From positions 1 through 53,797 of the forward strand of contig CAUYUA010000122.1 of the NCBI GenBank assembly GCA_963575675.1: a stretch of DNA of 53,797 nucleotides, written 5' to 3'. The notes below the pieces were generated by a model. The model did no database searches. It worked only from the letters and a program-made list of their open reading frames with translations, and was not told where the DNA came from. Origin of the DNA: CAUYUA01 sp963575675 (GTDB taxonomy: Bacteria > Pseudomonadota > Alphaproteobacteria > Azospirillales > Azospirillaceae). This document shows positions 25,770 through 34,931 of this stretch, in pieces (the first letter of the stretch is position 1; every line of letters starts with the position of its first letter). The position numbers and the translations under genes were made by a program.

Positions 25770-28700
25770 ATGAAAATCGGGATTCAATCGAGATTGTGTC
25801 TGGTGGTGGGGTTGATCGGATCGGTCAGCTTGATTGCCGGAATAGTGACGTGGGTGTTGTATCAACATGTTCAAGTAAAAGTTAATGAAATTCTGAGTGG
25901 CTCGCTGCCATGTGTGGACCAGGCTCTTAAAATATCTGTTGTTGCCAATCGTATGGCGGTTACCGCCGTTGGTTTTTTCGGGGGGCGTCAAGATATTCAA
26001 CGTTTGGATACATATCAGACATGGCGGCGTGATCAATTGTTCGCTCTTTCTGCGGTAGAAGATGTAGTAAAATGCAATTCTCGTTTGGAGGAGTATGGAA
26101 AAAATTTACATCAAAATTTATTTGTTCTTGATAAGCTTTTTGAGCAACAAAATCAGTTAATCGTTCAGAGAAATCGCGCAGCTTCGCTATTGCCTGTCGT
26201 AATTGTTGATTTAACCAGGCAGCATCATGAATTCGATGAGAAACAGATTCAACGGTTTAGTGCGGGAGTTCTTTCATTTGAGTCTGATGCTCAAGCTCGA
26301 CAAGATGAATCTAAAAAATTGATGATGCTCGTGGACGAGTTGGTGGAGCTGTTGATTCGTATTGTGGCCTTAGCGGGAGATTTAGAAGAAAATACGGTTT
26401 CAGATTGGCGTAATCAGGTTCGAAATTTAGAAAAAGAAATTGGTGAGTTCAATAAAACAGGAGAAGACGCTCGTTACGTCAACTCGGATGACATTGCTTC
26501 TTTGTTTCCAAACTCACTGATTGAGGGACCTGGAGGCATCCTCACTCTGCAAGAAATTCGCGATCAGTCGCGACGTGATATAGGCAAAATTCAAATTGCT
26601 ATGCGTGATGAAGTTGCGCGAATGATTTCTATGGTGGTTCGTTTGGTGAATGAGGTTGAGAAAGATGCGTCATTTATGAGCAAGCATCTTATCCGCGACC
26701 TTAATTATGGGCGATGGGTGATTGCTGGAATGGCGATGGTTGCGTTTATCGGGCCTTTGCTTATTTTGTGGTTTTATGTTGGTTGGCGCATTGTTCGTAG
26801 ATTGTCGAGGCTGGTGGCGGATACTCGGAAAATTGCAGCAGGAGAGTTGCATAGTCCGATTCATCGTTCCGGAGATGATGAAATTACTGAAATGATGGAT
26901 GCTTTGCTGTTGTTTCGAGGCACTGCTGTTGCTTTTGAACGTCAAGCTCATGAGTTGGCTTTGTCGACCGAGGCGTTGGAGCGCGCCAAGGAGGAAGCAA
27001 TATTTGCCAATGAGGCAAAATCTCAGTTTCTAGCGACTATGAGTCATGAAATTCGAACTCCGATGAATGGGGTTTTAGGGATGTTGGAGCTTCTCCATCA
27101 TACCCAATTAGAGCCTAACCAAGAACGATTATTAAGCGTTGCGCGTCAGTCATCCGAAATTTTATTGGCTTTGATTGATGACATTTTGGATTTGACGAAA
27201 ATTGAATCCGGATGTTTGGTGATGCGTCGTCAGGCTTTTTCTATTGCCGCTGTAGTGGATGGCGTGATGGAGCTTCTAGCGCCGACAGCTTTTAATAAAA
27301 ATATAGAATTGGTTGTTTTTGTTGATCCGCAAGCGCCATCTTGTGTGCTGGGGGATCCTGTGCGGTTTCGGCAAATTTTGTATAATCTTATAGGAAATGC
27401 CGTTAAGTTCGTAGATCAGGGGCGTGTGTCAATTGAAGTTCTGTTGAAGACTTTGACGTCTCAACAAGCAACATTGGTTGTTCGCGTGACTGATTCCGGT
27501 ATTGGTCTTACATCAGAACAAATCACGCGTTTGTTTGAGCCTTTCGTAAAAACTGAAAACAATCAACGTGGATTATACGGAACGCGAGGCGGCAGTGGTT
27601 TAGGATTATCAATTTGTCGGCGGTTGGCTCAGGCGATGGGAGGAGAAATTACGCTGGAAACTTCGTCTGATTCCGGGTGTGTTTTTCGGCTTCTTTTGCC
27701 ATTTGATCTCGTTAATGAAGAAAATTTATCTGAACTCAGTGTTGGAACTGAAAGTGAGTATGCTTTCTTACAAGATGTCAGTGTTTTGGTTATCGAGCCT
27801 GATGCTGAAATTCGTCGTGTCATTGGATATTATCTCCAGGATGTGACGCGTTTTACTAAAATTGTTGAAGATTTTTCTCTGAGCGTTTTAGAAAACAACG
27901 AATCGGGGTTTGATGTATTGATTGTGAATGATGAGTGGAAAGACGATGAATCGCAAGATCGCGTTGCGTTAAATGCTTTTGTTAAGGATGCCGTAAAAAA
28001 AGGCGTCATCAGTATGACGCATCCGGTGCGGAGATCGTATTCAGCGGTGCGTGATGTGTTAACATCGAGGTCTCGTGTTGTTGAATGTGATGATATCGTT
28101 TTCTTGATGAAGCCTATTGCTCGGGAACGGTTATTAATGGCGATCGCTATGGTCGTTGGAGCAAGGGAAGAAATTGAAAAAAACCACAATCATCACGCTC
28201 CTCGTCTAAGTAGGCAGTATGTTGAACCGGAAGAAAATCAAGCTCGACAGGCCGGAGCTGTAATATTGGCTGCGGAGGATAATCCATCGGTTCGTTTTGT
28301 GGTGTCGCAACAGCTTTCTTTTTTGGGCGTCTGTTGCGAAATTGTTTCCGATGGCGCTGCTGCGTGGGAGAAGTTATCGCGGTGCGGTAAAGACTATGCT
28401 ATGCTGTTAACCGATTGCAGCATGCCGAAAATGGATGGATATCGGTTGACGACGGCCATTCGCACCCGAGAGCGGGTGCAAGCCAGTGGTCGACGTCTGC
28501 CGATTGTAGCGCTTACTGCAAATGCGATGGCGGGTGAAGCGGAATGGTGCTTGACGAATGGCATGGATGGCTATTTGTCTAAGCCAGTAAATTTAACAAA
28601 CTTGGAAAGCATATTAATTCGATGGGCTCCGCAAGCCATTGCTCTACGGCGCCCATTAATGAGCAATGGAGAGAAAATTGAGGCTTGTGATGACGAGTGT

Positions 28701-29144
28701 ATTTTATCTTCTGTAGAAGTAGAAAAGCAGATTGATCTTGCAGCTTCACTCTTTTCCATAAAAAAATCTTTGGATCAAGAACAGAAAGGAGCGGATGGAG
28801 TAACAATATTCAACCCGGACTGTTTGCGTTCCTGGTGTGGTGGATTTAATCAAATTTCGGATCGAATCATGAGAAGCTTTCTCGATTCGACAGATGACAT
28901 TATAAGGCGTATACCGGAATTGATGGCGATGGAGGCATGGGAAGAACTATCGCGATTCGCTCACTCTGTTAAGGGAGCGGCAAACAGCGTGGGCGCTGTC
29001 GAAATGGGTGTGGTGTGTCAAAAAATTGAGTATGCGGCATTTCGAAATGAGAACGAGGTTGTGCAGTCCAAAGTTGTAGAGCTGTATGACGCCTATGAAA
29101 GAATTACCGTGTGTATGCAAAAATATCTCGATTTACAGAAATAG
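25770..29144 (+). CDS. Large membrane hybrid histidine kinase with two receiver-like domains and an Hpt domain
   Basis: The 1124-residue protein is laid out like BarA/TorS sensors. There is a transmembrane helix at about 8-32, a helical sensory region of about 280 residues, a second transmembrane helix at about 315-338, HAMP (about 338-390), a coil, HisKA with the active His in FLATMSHEIRTPMNGVLGM, and HATPase (NLIGNAVKF, DSGIGL, GGSGLGLSICRRL). A first receiver-like domain (DVSVLVIEPDAEIRRVIG...) lacks the usual acceptor context, having DVLIVNDEWKDD, so it may be inactive. A canonical receiver follows (MLLTDCSMPKMDGYRL), then Hpt with its His in RFAHSVKGAANSVGA. Codon use is more AT-rich than in ecm or ccr. 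It precedes three surface-polysaccharide genes. No partner response regulator is adjacent. Confidence 0.9.
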   Translation: MKIGIQSRLCLVVGLIGSVSLIAGIVTWVLYQHVQVKVNEILSGSLPCVDQALKISVVANRMAVTAVGFFGGRQDIQRLDTYQTWRRDQLFALSAVEDVVKCNSRLEEYGKNLHQNLFVLDKLFEQQNQLIVQRNRAASLLPVVIVDLTRQHHEFDEKQIQRFSAGVLSFESDAQARQDESKKLMMLVDELVELLIRIVALAGDLEENTVSDWRNQVRNLEKEIGEFNKTGEDARYVNSDDIASLFPNSLIEGPGGILTLQEIRDQSRRDIGKIQIAMRDEVARMISMVVRLVNEVEKDASFMSKHLIRDLNYGRWVIAGMAMVAFIGPLLILWFYVGWRIVRRLSRLVADTRKIAAGELHSPIHRSGDDEITEMMDALLLFRGTAVAFERQAHELALSTEALERAKEEAIFANEAKSQFLATMSHEIRTPMNGVLGMLELLHHTQLEPNQERLLSVARQSSEILLALIDDILDLTKIESGCLVMRRQAFSIAAVVDGVMELLAPTAFNKNIELVVFVDPQAPSCVLGDPVRFRQILYNLIGNAVKFVDQGRVSIEVLLKTLTSQQATLVVRVTDSGIGLTSEQITRLFEPFVKTENNQRGLYGTRGGSGLGLSICRRLAQAMGGEITLETSSDSGCVFRLLLPFDLVNEENLSELSVGTESEYAFLQDVSVLVIEPDAEIRRVIGYYLQDVTRFTKIVEDFSLSVLENNESGFDVLIVNDEWKDDESQDRVALNAFVKDAVKKGVISMTHPVRRSYSAVRDVLTSRSRVVECDDIVFLMKPIARERLLMAIAMVVGAREEIEKNHNHHAPRLSRQYVEPEENQARQAGAVILAAEDNPSVRFVVSQQLSFLGVCCEIVSDGAAAWEKLSRCGKDYAMLLTDCSMPKMDGYRLTTAIRTRERVQASGRRLPIVALTANAMAGEAEWCLTNGMDGYLSKPVNLTNLESILIRWAPQAIALRRPLMSNGEKIEACDDECILSSVEVEKQIDLAASLFSIKKSLDQEQKGADGVTIFNPDCLRSWCGGFNQISDRIMRSFLDSTDDIIRRIPELMAMEAWEELSRFAHSVKGAANSVGAVEMGVVCQKIEYAAFRNENEVVQSKVVELYDAYERITVCMQKYLDLQK

Positions 29145-29186
29145 ACCAATAATTGTGTCTTTGGCGTATAAAGATGGAGGGCGGTT

Positions 29187-30284
29187 TTGAGCGGAGTTTT
29201 GTGGGTCGCCAACAACATGGTTATGGAGTCTGAGACAGCGCATGTGTTGCAGACTTGTCGAATGTTGGGTGCTTTTGCCGAGTCCGGTCTAAAAGTTTTC
29301 TACGTTTGGCCCTTTTTTGGCCGAATGGTTTCTGGTTTGGAAAAACTGCCGATCGAACGTTATCCCTTGATGTGTCGACTGCGGCGTGGCGCAGGACGGT
29401 ATGCTGAGTTTTTAATTCGTTTGTTGTGGCTATTGTTCCATGAGCGTCCGTTTTTGTTATTCACGCGCAGTTTGGGCGTCGCCTTTGCGGCGCAGATATT
29501 TTCACAGAGCGTGGTGTTGGAGCTGCACCAGGATTTATCAAAGCGCGCTCGTTTAGCGTTGCCGCTTTTGGGGCGGCGTGTGCGGATTGTCGCCATTTCC
29601 GATAGTTTGCGACAACATCTGATTTCTGCGTATGATTGGCCTTCTGATCGCGTGATTTCTAGTCATGACGGCGTCGATTTTAATCGTTTTGCGCAGGCGC
29701 AACCGTTCGTTGGCGCGGAGCGTCCTGCTCCGAGCGCTGAAGGATCGCCCATTCATCTTTATTATGGCGCTTTACGGCCGGAGCGTGGGTTGGGCATGAT
29801 CGCCGCCGCTGCTCGCGCTTTGCCGAAGCACGGATTCGTTTTGGTTGGCGGTTCTCAGGCGGAAGTGGAGGCCGCATTGCTTGACGGGTTGGATTTGCCG
29901 AATGTTTTGGTGCGTTCTGCAATGCGTCACGAGCAAATGCCGCGTCTTATTCGCTCCTATGACAGTGTGATTCTACCTTATACGCGCGCTGTGAAGACAT
30001 GGCGTTGGATGTCGCCTCTGAAGTTGTTTGAAGTTTTGGCGGCGGGCGTTCCGGCGGTGGTTAGTCGGTTGGGACCGATTTCTGAAGTGGTGGAGTCGCA
30101 GCATGTTACGTTCTTGGAAGACGAAAACCCTCAATCATTGATCGAGGCGTTGGAAGCATTGGCTCAAGACATGACTTTGGCGCGGGCTAAAGCGATGATC
30201 GGACAAAAACTCATGGCTGATGCCTATTCGTGGGAGGGGCGCGCCGAAAAGATTTTGGCTTTCGGATGCGCAGGATTGACGTAA
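29187..30284 (+). CDS. Glycosyltransferase, GT-B fold (family 4-like)
   Basis: The 365-residue product has an N-terminal Rossmann half with a hydrophobic stretch (FLIRLLWLLFHERPFLLF) and SDSLRQHLISAYDWPSDRVISSHDGVDFNRF. The C-terminal donor-binding half contains YYGALRPERGLGMI and the SPLKLFEVLAAGVPAVVSRLGPI motif with the nucleotide-sugar-binding Glu. It starts at TTG 29187 with GGAGGG just upstream. It is the first of three polysaccharide genes; the sugar and acceptor cannot be told from sequence. Confidence 0.85.
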   Translation: MSGVLWVANNMVMESETAHVLQTCRMLGAFAESGLKVFYVWPFFGRMVSGLEKLPIERYPLMCRLRRGAGRYAEFLIRLLWLLFHERPFLLFTRSLGVAFAAQIFSQSVVLELHQDLSKRARLALPLLGRRVRIVAISDSLRQHLISAYDWPSDRVISSHDGVDFNRFAQAQPFVGAERPAPSAEGSPIHLYYGALRPERGLGMIAAAARALPKHGFVLVGGSQAEVEAALLDGLDLPNVLVRSAMRHEQMPRLIRSYDSVILPYTRAVKTWRWMSPLKLFEVLAAGVPAVVSRLGPISEVVESQHVTFLEDENPQSLIEALEALAQDMTLARAKAMIGQKLMADAYSWEGRAEKILAFGCAGLT

Positions 30285-30392
30285 AATATATTGCAAGAGC
30301 GAAGCATCGCGCGCTTCATGTATGGAGCTTTCTAAAAAAAGCGATGATCGTAGAGTTTTCGTGTTTTTTTATGACGAGTTCGAGGTTCTTTC

Positions 30393-31715
30393 GTGCTTAA
30401 ATCTCTCGGTTCCCTTCGCCGTTTGTTTTCCAGCGGCGCTACGTTGTTTGGAGGCAGCCTCGCAACCATGGGGCTCAATTTTTTTCAAACCTGGCTTTTG
30501 GCGTGCGTCTTGGGCGCTTCTGGGTTTGGAATCTGGGGAACAGTGATGTCCTATGCCTCGGTGGTTTTTGCCTTCTGCACCTTTCGCACTTCCGAGCCGG
30601 TGACGCGCTATTTGGTTGAGTTCCGCCATCAAAAGGAAATCGATCGGCTTGGTTTGTTGTTGAACACTGCAATTCTTACCGATTTGGTAACCATGGGGTT
30701 AGGCGCCGTGGTGGTCAGCATTTCAGCGCCGTGGATGGCGGGAGAATTGGCGGGAGGGCAGGGAGAGGTTTCTCTTTATTTGCTTTACGGCGCAACTCAA
30801 GTTTTTGGTTTTTTTGATCAAACTTGGTTCAGCGTTGCACGCGATCTTGGACAGTATCGTCGAATTGCATTTTTGAATGTGCTTTTTCCTGCTTTGCGGG
30901 TGTCCATGGTGGGCGTTTTTGCTTTGTTTGAAAATTTTTCATTGTTGGTTTTAGCCTGGGTGTTCTTGGGAGTGTCTTTGATCCAGGTGATCGTGGTGGG
31001 GCGGTTATTGGTCAAGACTGTTCGTGAAGGCTACGACGTCGATTTGCTTGACGGCGGAGGGCTGAAGCGTATGCGTGAGGTGGTGCGGCGTCGAAAGGAA
31101 ATTTCAGGATTTTGGAACTTTATGTCTGCCGGTTTCTTGAGCAGCATTGTGTCGACTTTGGTTAAAGAAGGCGACATCTTGGTCTTGGGAATTTTGCGTC
31201 CCGTTGAGGAAGTTGGTTGGTATCGCTTGGGGAAAAGTTTGGCTGGGATGGTTCAACGTGCGGCTGAGATGTTGGCTCAAGTCATTTACCAAGACTTCAG
31301 CGAAATGGTTGTGCGGCGAGACATGAAAATGATTCGCCAGAGCGTTAATTTGCTATGGAGGACTTGGGGGCCTACGGTTTTGGTTTTGGTGTTGCTTGCC
31401 GTGGCTGTTGCGGGATATGCTGTGCCGATTTTATTTGGTGAGCAATATTCTCCTGCTGTCCCATTATTTCGTGTGTTGATCGTAGGAAGTGGTGTGGTGA
31501 CAATTCTGTTCTGGGTGCGGCCAATGGCTTTAGCTTTTGATTTCTATTGGTATCACTTTTGGACTGGAATTGTTATCGGAGTTTTATGTGTTCCCTTAAA
31601 TATCGGCTTGATTTGGTTGTATGGAGCCATCGGCGCAGCGTGGACTTTGGTTATGGCGTCGGTATTTGGTCAAGTGGCGTTGTTTGTGCGAATCGCGCCG
31701 AAATTGCGAGCATAA
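30393..31715 (+). CDS. Polysaccharide flippase (Wzx/MATE-like, MOP superfamily)
   Basis: The 440-residue polytopic protein has about twelve hydrophobic segments, starts with LFSSGATLFGGSLATMGLNFFQTWLLACVLGASGFGIWG (the MOP flippase N-terminus) and keeps the repeated two-lobe layout. It likely flips lipid-linked oligosaccharides across the inner membrane. GTG start at 30393. The gene is followed after four bases by a methyltransferase, so the two are probably one operon. Confidence 0.85.
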   Translation: MLKSLGSLRRLFSSGATLFGGSLATMGLNFFQTWLLACVLGASGFGIWGTVMSYASVVFAFCTFRTSEPVTRYLVEFRHQKEIDRLGLLLNTAILTDLVTMGLGAVVVSISAPWMAGELAGGQGEVSLYLLYGATQVFGFFDQTWFSVARDLGQYRRIAFLNVLFPALRVSMVGVFALFENFSLLVLAWVFLGVSLIQVIVVGRLLVKTVREGYDVDLLDGGGLKRMREVVRRRKEISGFWNFMSAGFLSSIVSTLVKEGDILVLGILRPVEEVGWYRLGKSLAGMVQRAAEMLAQVIYQDFSEMVVRRDMKMIRQSVNLLWRTWGPTVLVLVLLAVAVAGYAVPILFGEQYSPAVPLFRVLIVGSGVVTILFWVRPMALAFDFYWYHFWTGIVIGVLCVPLNIGLIWLYGAIGAAWTLVMASVFGQVALFVRIAPKLRA

Positions 31716-31719
31716 AAAT

Positions 31720-32523
31720 ATGAAAGACCAAACCAAGGACACTTACTTTCGCACCCACGACGCGATTATCGAAAAGCGGGTGAATTCTCCCTACGCAATA
31801 CGGAGACAAGTTCACGCCGATATTTATGATTCGGTGTTGCGGTTCGTAGAACCAGGGATGCGAGTGCTCGACGCCGGATGCGGTGAAGGTGCGTTGTCTC
31901 GCTTAATGGCAGAGAAGGGGGCTGATGTCGTTGGTGTGGATTTATCTGTCGCCAATATTCGCTCAGCCGAAGAGCGCCGTTTAAAAGATCGGCCGGAACT
32001 ACAAAAAAGATTGCATTATCTGATCGGTGATCTAGAGCAATTGCCGTTTTCCGATAATGCTTTTGACTGCGTCGTTAGCAGTCACGTTCTGGAACATTTG
32101 CCTGATTTTGATCGAGGTCTTTCTGAACTGCATCGTTTAACAGGAAGGCAGGCTGTAATTGCGGTCCCGACTTGTATAAATCCGTGCTCATGGGCGTTGT
32201 TGGGTGGAGATAATTATTGGCGTGTGGGGAAGAGGACGCCAATTGGAGTTCCTCTCGGCATTTTCCGAGTGATTCGGGCCTGGATGACTAAGGCGGATGG
32301 TGTTAATGAAGGATACCTGGGCGATCAGAAATTGCCGCATGTCTTTCGGTTTCCAAGTGTCGTGCGCAGACATTTGACAATGGCAGGCTTTTGTGTTCTC
32401 CAGCAAGAAGCCCAGTCCCTGCGGTTTCCTTATGTGCCGTTGCCGATTGAAACACGCTCTTTGCGGCGACGACTGCCTTCATGGGGAATCGGCACTGTCT
32501 TTTTGGTCAAGCGAAAAGAGTAA
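31720..32523 (+). CDS. Class I SAM-dependent methyltransferase
   Basis: The 267-residue product has the SAM-binding motif VLDAGCGEGALSRLMAEKGADVVGVDLS, motif II in DNAFDCVVSSHVLEHLPDFD and the post-motif helix, as in Methyltransf_11/UbiE-like enzymes. It starts at ATG 31720, four bases after the flippase stop. The setting suggests methylation of a sugar or lipid carrier in surface-polysaccharide synthesis, but the substrate is unknown. Confidence 0.85.
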   Translation: MKDQTKDTYFRTHDAIIEKRVNSPYAIRRQVHADIYDSVLRFVEPGMRVLDAGCGEGALSRLMAEKGADVVGVDLSVANIRSAEERRLKDRPELQKRLHYLIGDLEQLPFSDNAFDCVVSSHVLEHLPDFDRGLSELHRLTGRQAVIAVPTCINPCSWALLGGDNYWRVGKRTPIGVPLGIFRVIRAWMTKADGVNEGYLGDQKLPHVFRFPSVVRRHLTMAGFCVLQQEAQSLRFPYVPLPIETRSLRRRLPSWGIGTVFLVKRKE

Positions 32524-32544
32524 TTTCGCGCTGTGTTACAGAAA

Positions 32545-32583
32545 TTAGACAGGATCAGGAACGCAGTCTCTGGTCCTGTCTAA
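32545..32583 (+). terminator. Terminator-like stem-loop of the GAACGCAGTC family between convergent genes
   Basis: TTAGACAGGATCAG and CTGGTCCTGTCTAA pair around a loop GAACGCAGTCT with TTTTT after it. It lies between the methyltransferase (plus) and era (minus), and the flanks AAATTAGAC and GTCTAATTT are symmetric, so it could act in both directions. Confidence 0.85.
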
Positions 32584-32616
32584 TTTTTAAAAATTTTATA
32601 TCAAGAAATATCTTCT

Positions 32617-33546
32617 TTAGGCGTTGTAGGAGAGCCCCCAAGGTTCATACCGTTCGGGATCCTCGCCCCATGATTCGCGCACTTTTACGAATAATTTTAA
32701 GTGAATACGACATCCAGTCATTTTTTCGATTTCGGTTCGCGCCGCTGTGCCGATCATTTTGATGCGGCTGCCGCCTTTTCCTAAAACAATAGCACGTTGA
32801 CTTTCTCGTTCCACGAAGATTACTTGACCGATTTTTACGCTGCCGTCAGAAAATTGTTCCCATGTCTCGGTTTCTACGGTCGAGGCGTAAGGAAGTTCTT
32901 GATGAAGTTGTATAAACAAAGCCTCACGAGTGATTTCCGCCGCCAGTAAACGCATCGGCGCATCGGTGATTTGATCTTCCGGATATAACCATGGTCCTTC
33001 TGGGATTTTTGCGGCCAAATGTTTTCGTAAATCTGCTACGCCGTCGCCGGTTAGAGCTGAAATCATGAAAATATCTGTAAAGACACCTTCGCTGTTTAAC
33101 CGCTCGGCAAGGGTCAAAAGCCGTTCAGGATGGATTCGGTCAATTTTGTTAAGCGCCAAAACCGCGTGTCGGGATTCTGCTTTCAAACGCTCTATAATGC
33201 CCAGCGTATCTTCATCTAATTCTTTGCGAGTGGCGTCAACTAATAGCGTTAGAAAATCAGCATCGCCAACGCCTTGCCACGCTGCGGCGACCATAGCGCG
33301 ATCTAGTCGGCGCCGTGGCGTGAAGACGCCTGGAGTATCAACAAAGACGATTTGGCTCTGGTCTTCGATGACAATGCCAAGCACGCGAGCGCGAGTGGTT
33401 TGGGGCTTGGGCGAGACAATGGCGATCTTGCTGCCAATCATGGCGTTGAGCAAGGTCGATTTACCAGCGTTAGGCGCACCGACGAGGGCGACGAAGCCGC
33501 AGCGCGGAGACGTGGGGGAGGGCGATGTGGGGAGTGGATCGGTCAT
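32617..33546 (-). CDS. era: GTPase Era
   Basis: Era is an essential GTPase that helps 16S rRNA maturation and small-subunit assembly. Motifs: G1 GAPNAGKST, G3 DTPGVF, G4 NKID, and the C-terminal KH domain with the RNA-binding VLGKGGSRIKMIG and HLKLFVKVRESW. I choose ATG 33546 (about 310 residues); an upstream in-frame start at 33648 would read through the stem-loop at 33574-33600, so it is rejected. Confidence 0.95.
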   Translation of the reverse strand: MTDPLPTSPSPTSPRCGFVALVGAPNAGKSTLLNAMIGSKIAIVSPKPQTTRARVLGIVIEDQSQIVFVDTPGVFTPRRRLDRAMVAAAWQGVGDADFLTLLVDATRKELDEDTLGIIERLKAESRHAVLALNKIDRIHPERLLTLAERLNSEGVFTDIFMISALTGDGVADLRKHLAAKIPEGPWLYPEDQITDAPMRLLAAEITREALFIQLHQELPYASTVETETWEQFSDGSVKIGQVIFVERESQRAIVLGKGGSRIKMIGTAARTEIEKMTGCRIHLKLFVKVRESWGEDPERYEPWGLSYNA

Positions 33547-33573
33547 TTCGTTATGGGATAGGATTAATAAAAA

Positions 33574-33600
33574 CGGGCCTAGGGATTGGCGTCCCTGGAC
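33574..33600 (-). terminator. Terminator-like stem-loop of the repeat family, 3' of the MotB-like gene
   Basis: On the minus strand GTCCAGGGA and TCCCTAGGC pair around CGCCAA, followed by CCGTTTTTATT. It lies between the MotB-like gene (ends 33712) and era. Confidence 0.6.
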
Positions 33601-33711
33601 ATGGCGGGAAGATCGGAGAGCCTTGACGGCCTTTTCCGACGAGCACAAAGGGAAAAGAGTTCTGAAGCTGTGTGTGAGTTTCGTCTCTTGGAGGGAGGTT
33701 TGATCATAGCG

Positions 33712-34917
33712 CTATTTTTGATCAAATTTTATTTCGATTCGTCGATTGCGGGCAAATACTTCTTCAGAAACACCGGAATCTAAGGGCTGAAACTCGCCGA
33801 ATCCTGCGGCGGCAAGTCTCTCACTCGGAATTCCTTGCTCGATCAAAAAGCGGACCACCGAAATGGCGCGGGCGGAGGACAATTCCCAGTTAGAGCGAAA
33901 CTGAGCCGTGGCGATGCGTCTTGCGTCGGTATGGCCGTCGACTCGAAGAATCCAATTGATCTCGGTAGGAATTGTGGGCGTTAGAGATGCGAGGGTTTGC
34001 GCCAACTGTGCGAGTCTGAGTTTTCCGGCTTCTTCAAGTGTGGCTGAGCCACTGGGAAACAAAACTTCAGATTGAAACACAAAACGGTCGCCAACGATGC
34101 GAATGTCTGAACGATTGCCGAGAGTTTCGCGCAGTCGACCGAAGAATTCGGAGCGATAACGGGCAAGCTCCTCGACTTTCCGGGCCAGAGCGATTGCTAG
34201 TTTTTGATCAAGCTGGTCGGCGCGATTGCGTTCTCCGGAGAGAGCGGTTTGGGTGTTATCAAGGGCTGACTGTAGAGAGCGAATGCGGATGTCGCGTTGT
34301 TCAATTTCTCGTTGCGCCAACAGAGTTCGCTCTGTTTGGTTGGAGAGTTGGGTTTCTAGAGATCGACGGAGGTCACGTAAGGAGCCGAATTCGATCATAA
34401 GGAGGCGACGCTGTTCTTCCGATAGCCGAAGTTCGTCAGAAAGGCGTCGTTGTTCGCGTTCTGCGGTTTCTATTTGTTGAATCTGAATTTGTTGGTTGTT
34501 TTTTTGCTTTTCCACAAGGAGATTTGCGGCGGCGATTTCGCTTTCCAAGCGGTTGCGGACCTCACGTAAGGCGCTGAGATCAGCTTGCAGTCGCGCCAAG
34601 TCTCGGAGTTTCAGTTCAATGGTCTCGCGATCGGCGCGTATCGTCTTGAGTTCGTTGTCGCGTTGCTCCAAAGAGTTTTCCAACGCATTTCGTGAACGCT
34701 GCTCTACCATAAGTTGGGCGCTTAGCGATTCGAGCTTCTGATTCAGAGTCTGCACGGTCTGGTCTCGACCGGAAAGCGTGTTGGCCAAATAGAATTCGGC
34801 AATCACAAAAAACAACAATAGAAAAATAATTGCCATAATAAGAGAAGATAGCGCATCGACCCATCCAGGCCAAGCGCCAGCCTCATGACTTCCGGTTCGA
34901 CGAATGCGTCGAGACAT
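33712..34917 (-). CDS. MotB/OmpA-like peptidoglycan-binding stator subunit with long periplasmic coiled coil
   Basis: The 401-residue protein has one N-terminal transmembrane helix (about 21-46, WVDALSSLIMAIIFLLLFFVIAEFY) whose Asp near its start sits where the proton-carrying Asp of MotB lies. A coiled coil of about 200 residues follows (many Glu, Gln, Arg, Leu heptads, about 55-260), then an OmpA-type domain (about 270-400) with FPSGSATL, LRVDGHTDARR, SSARAISVVRFLIEQGIPSERLAAAGFGE and NRRIEIKF. Flagellar MotB is about 300 residues and lacks such a coil. It follows the MotA-like gene by 14 bases. A cell-envelope proton-driven machine is the likely setting; flagellar rotation is not implied. 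Confidence 0.85.
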   Translation of the reverse strand: MSRRIRRTGSHEAGAWPGWVDALSSLIMAIIFLLLFFVIAEFYLANTLSGRDQTVQTLNQKLESLSAQLMVEQRSRNALENSLEQRDNELKTIRADRETIELKLRDLARLQADLSALREVRNRLESEIAAANLLVEKQKNNQQIQIQQIETAEREQRRLSDELRLSEEQRRLLMIEFGSLRDLRRSLETQLSNQTERTLLAQREIEQRDIRIRSLQSALDNTQTALSGERNRADQLDQKLAIALARKVEELARYRSEFFGRLRETLGNRSDIRIVGDRFVFQSEVLFPSGSATLEEAGKLRLAQLAQTLASLTPTIPTEINWILRVDGHTDARRIATAQFRSNWELSSARAISVVRFLIEQGIPSERLAAAGFGEFQPLDSGVSEEVFARNRRIEIKFDQK

Positions 34918-34931
34918 ATCGAGACTCGAAC

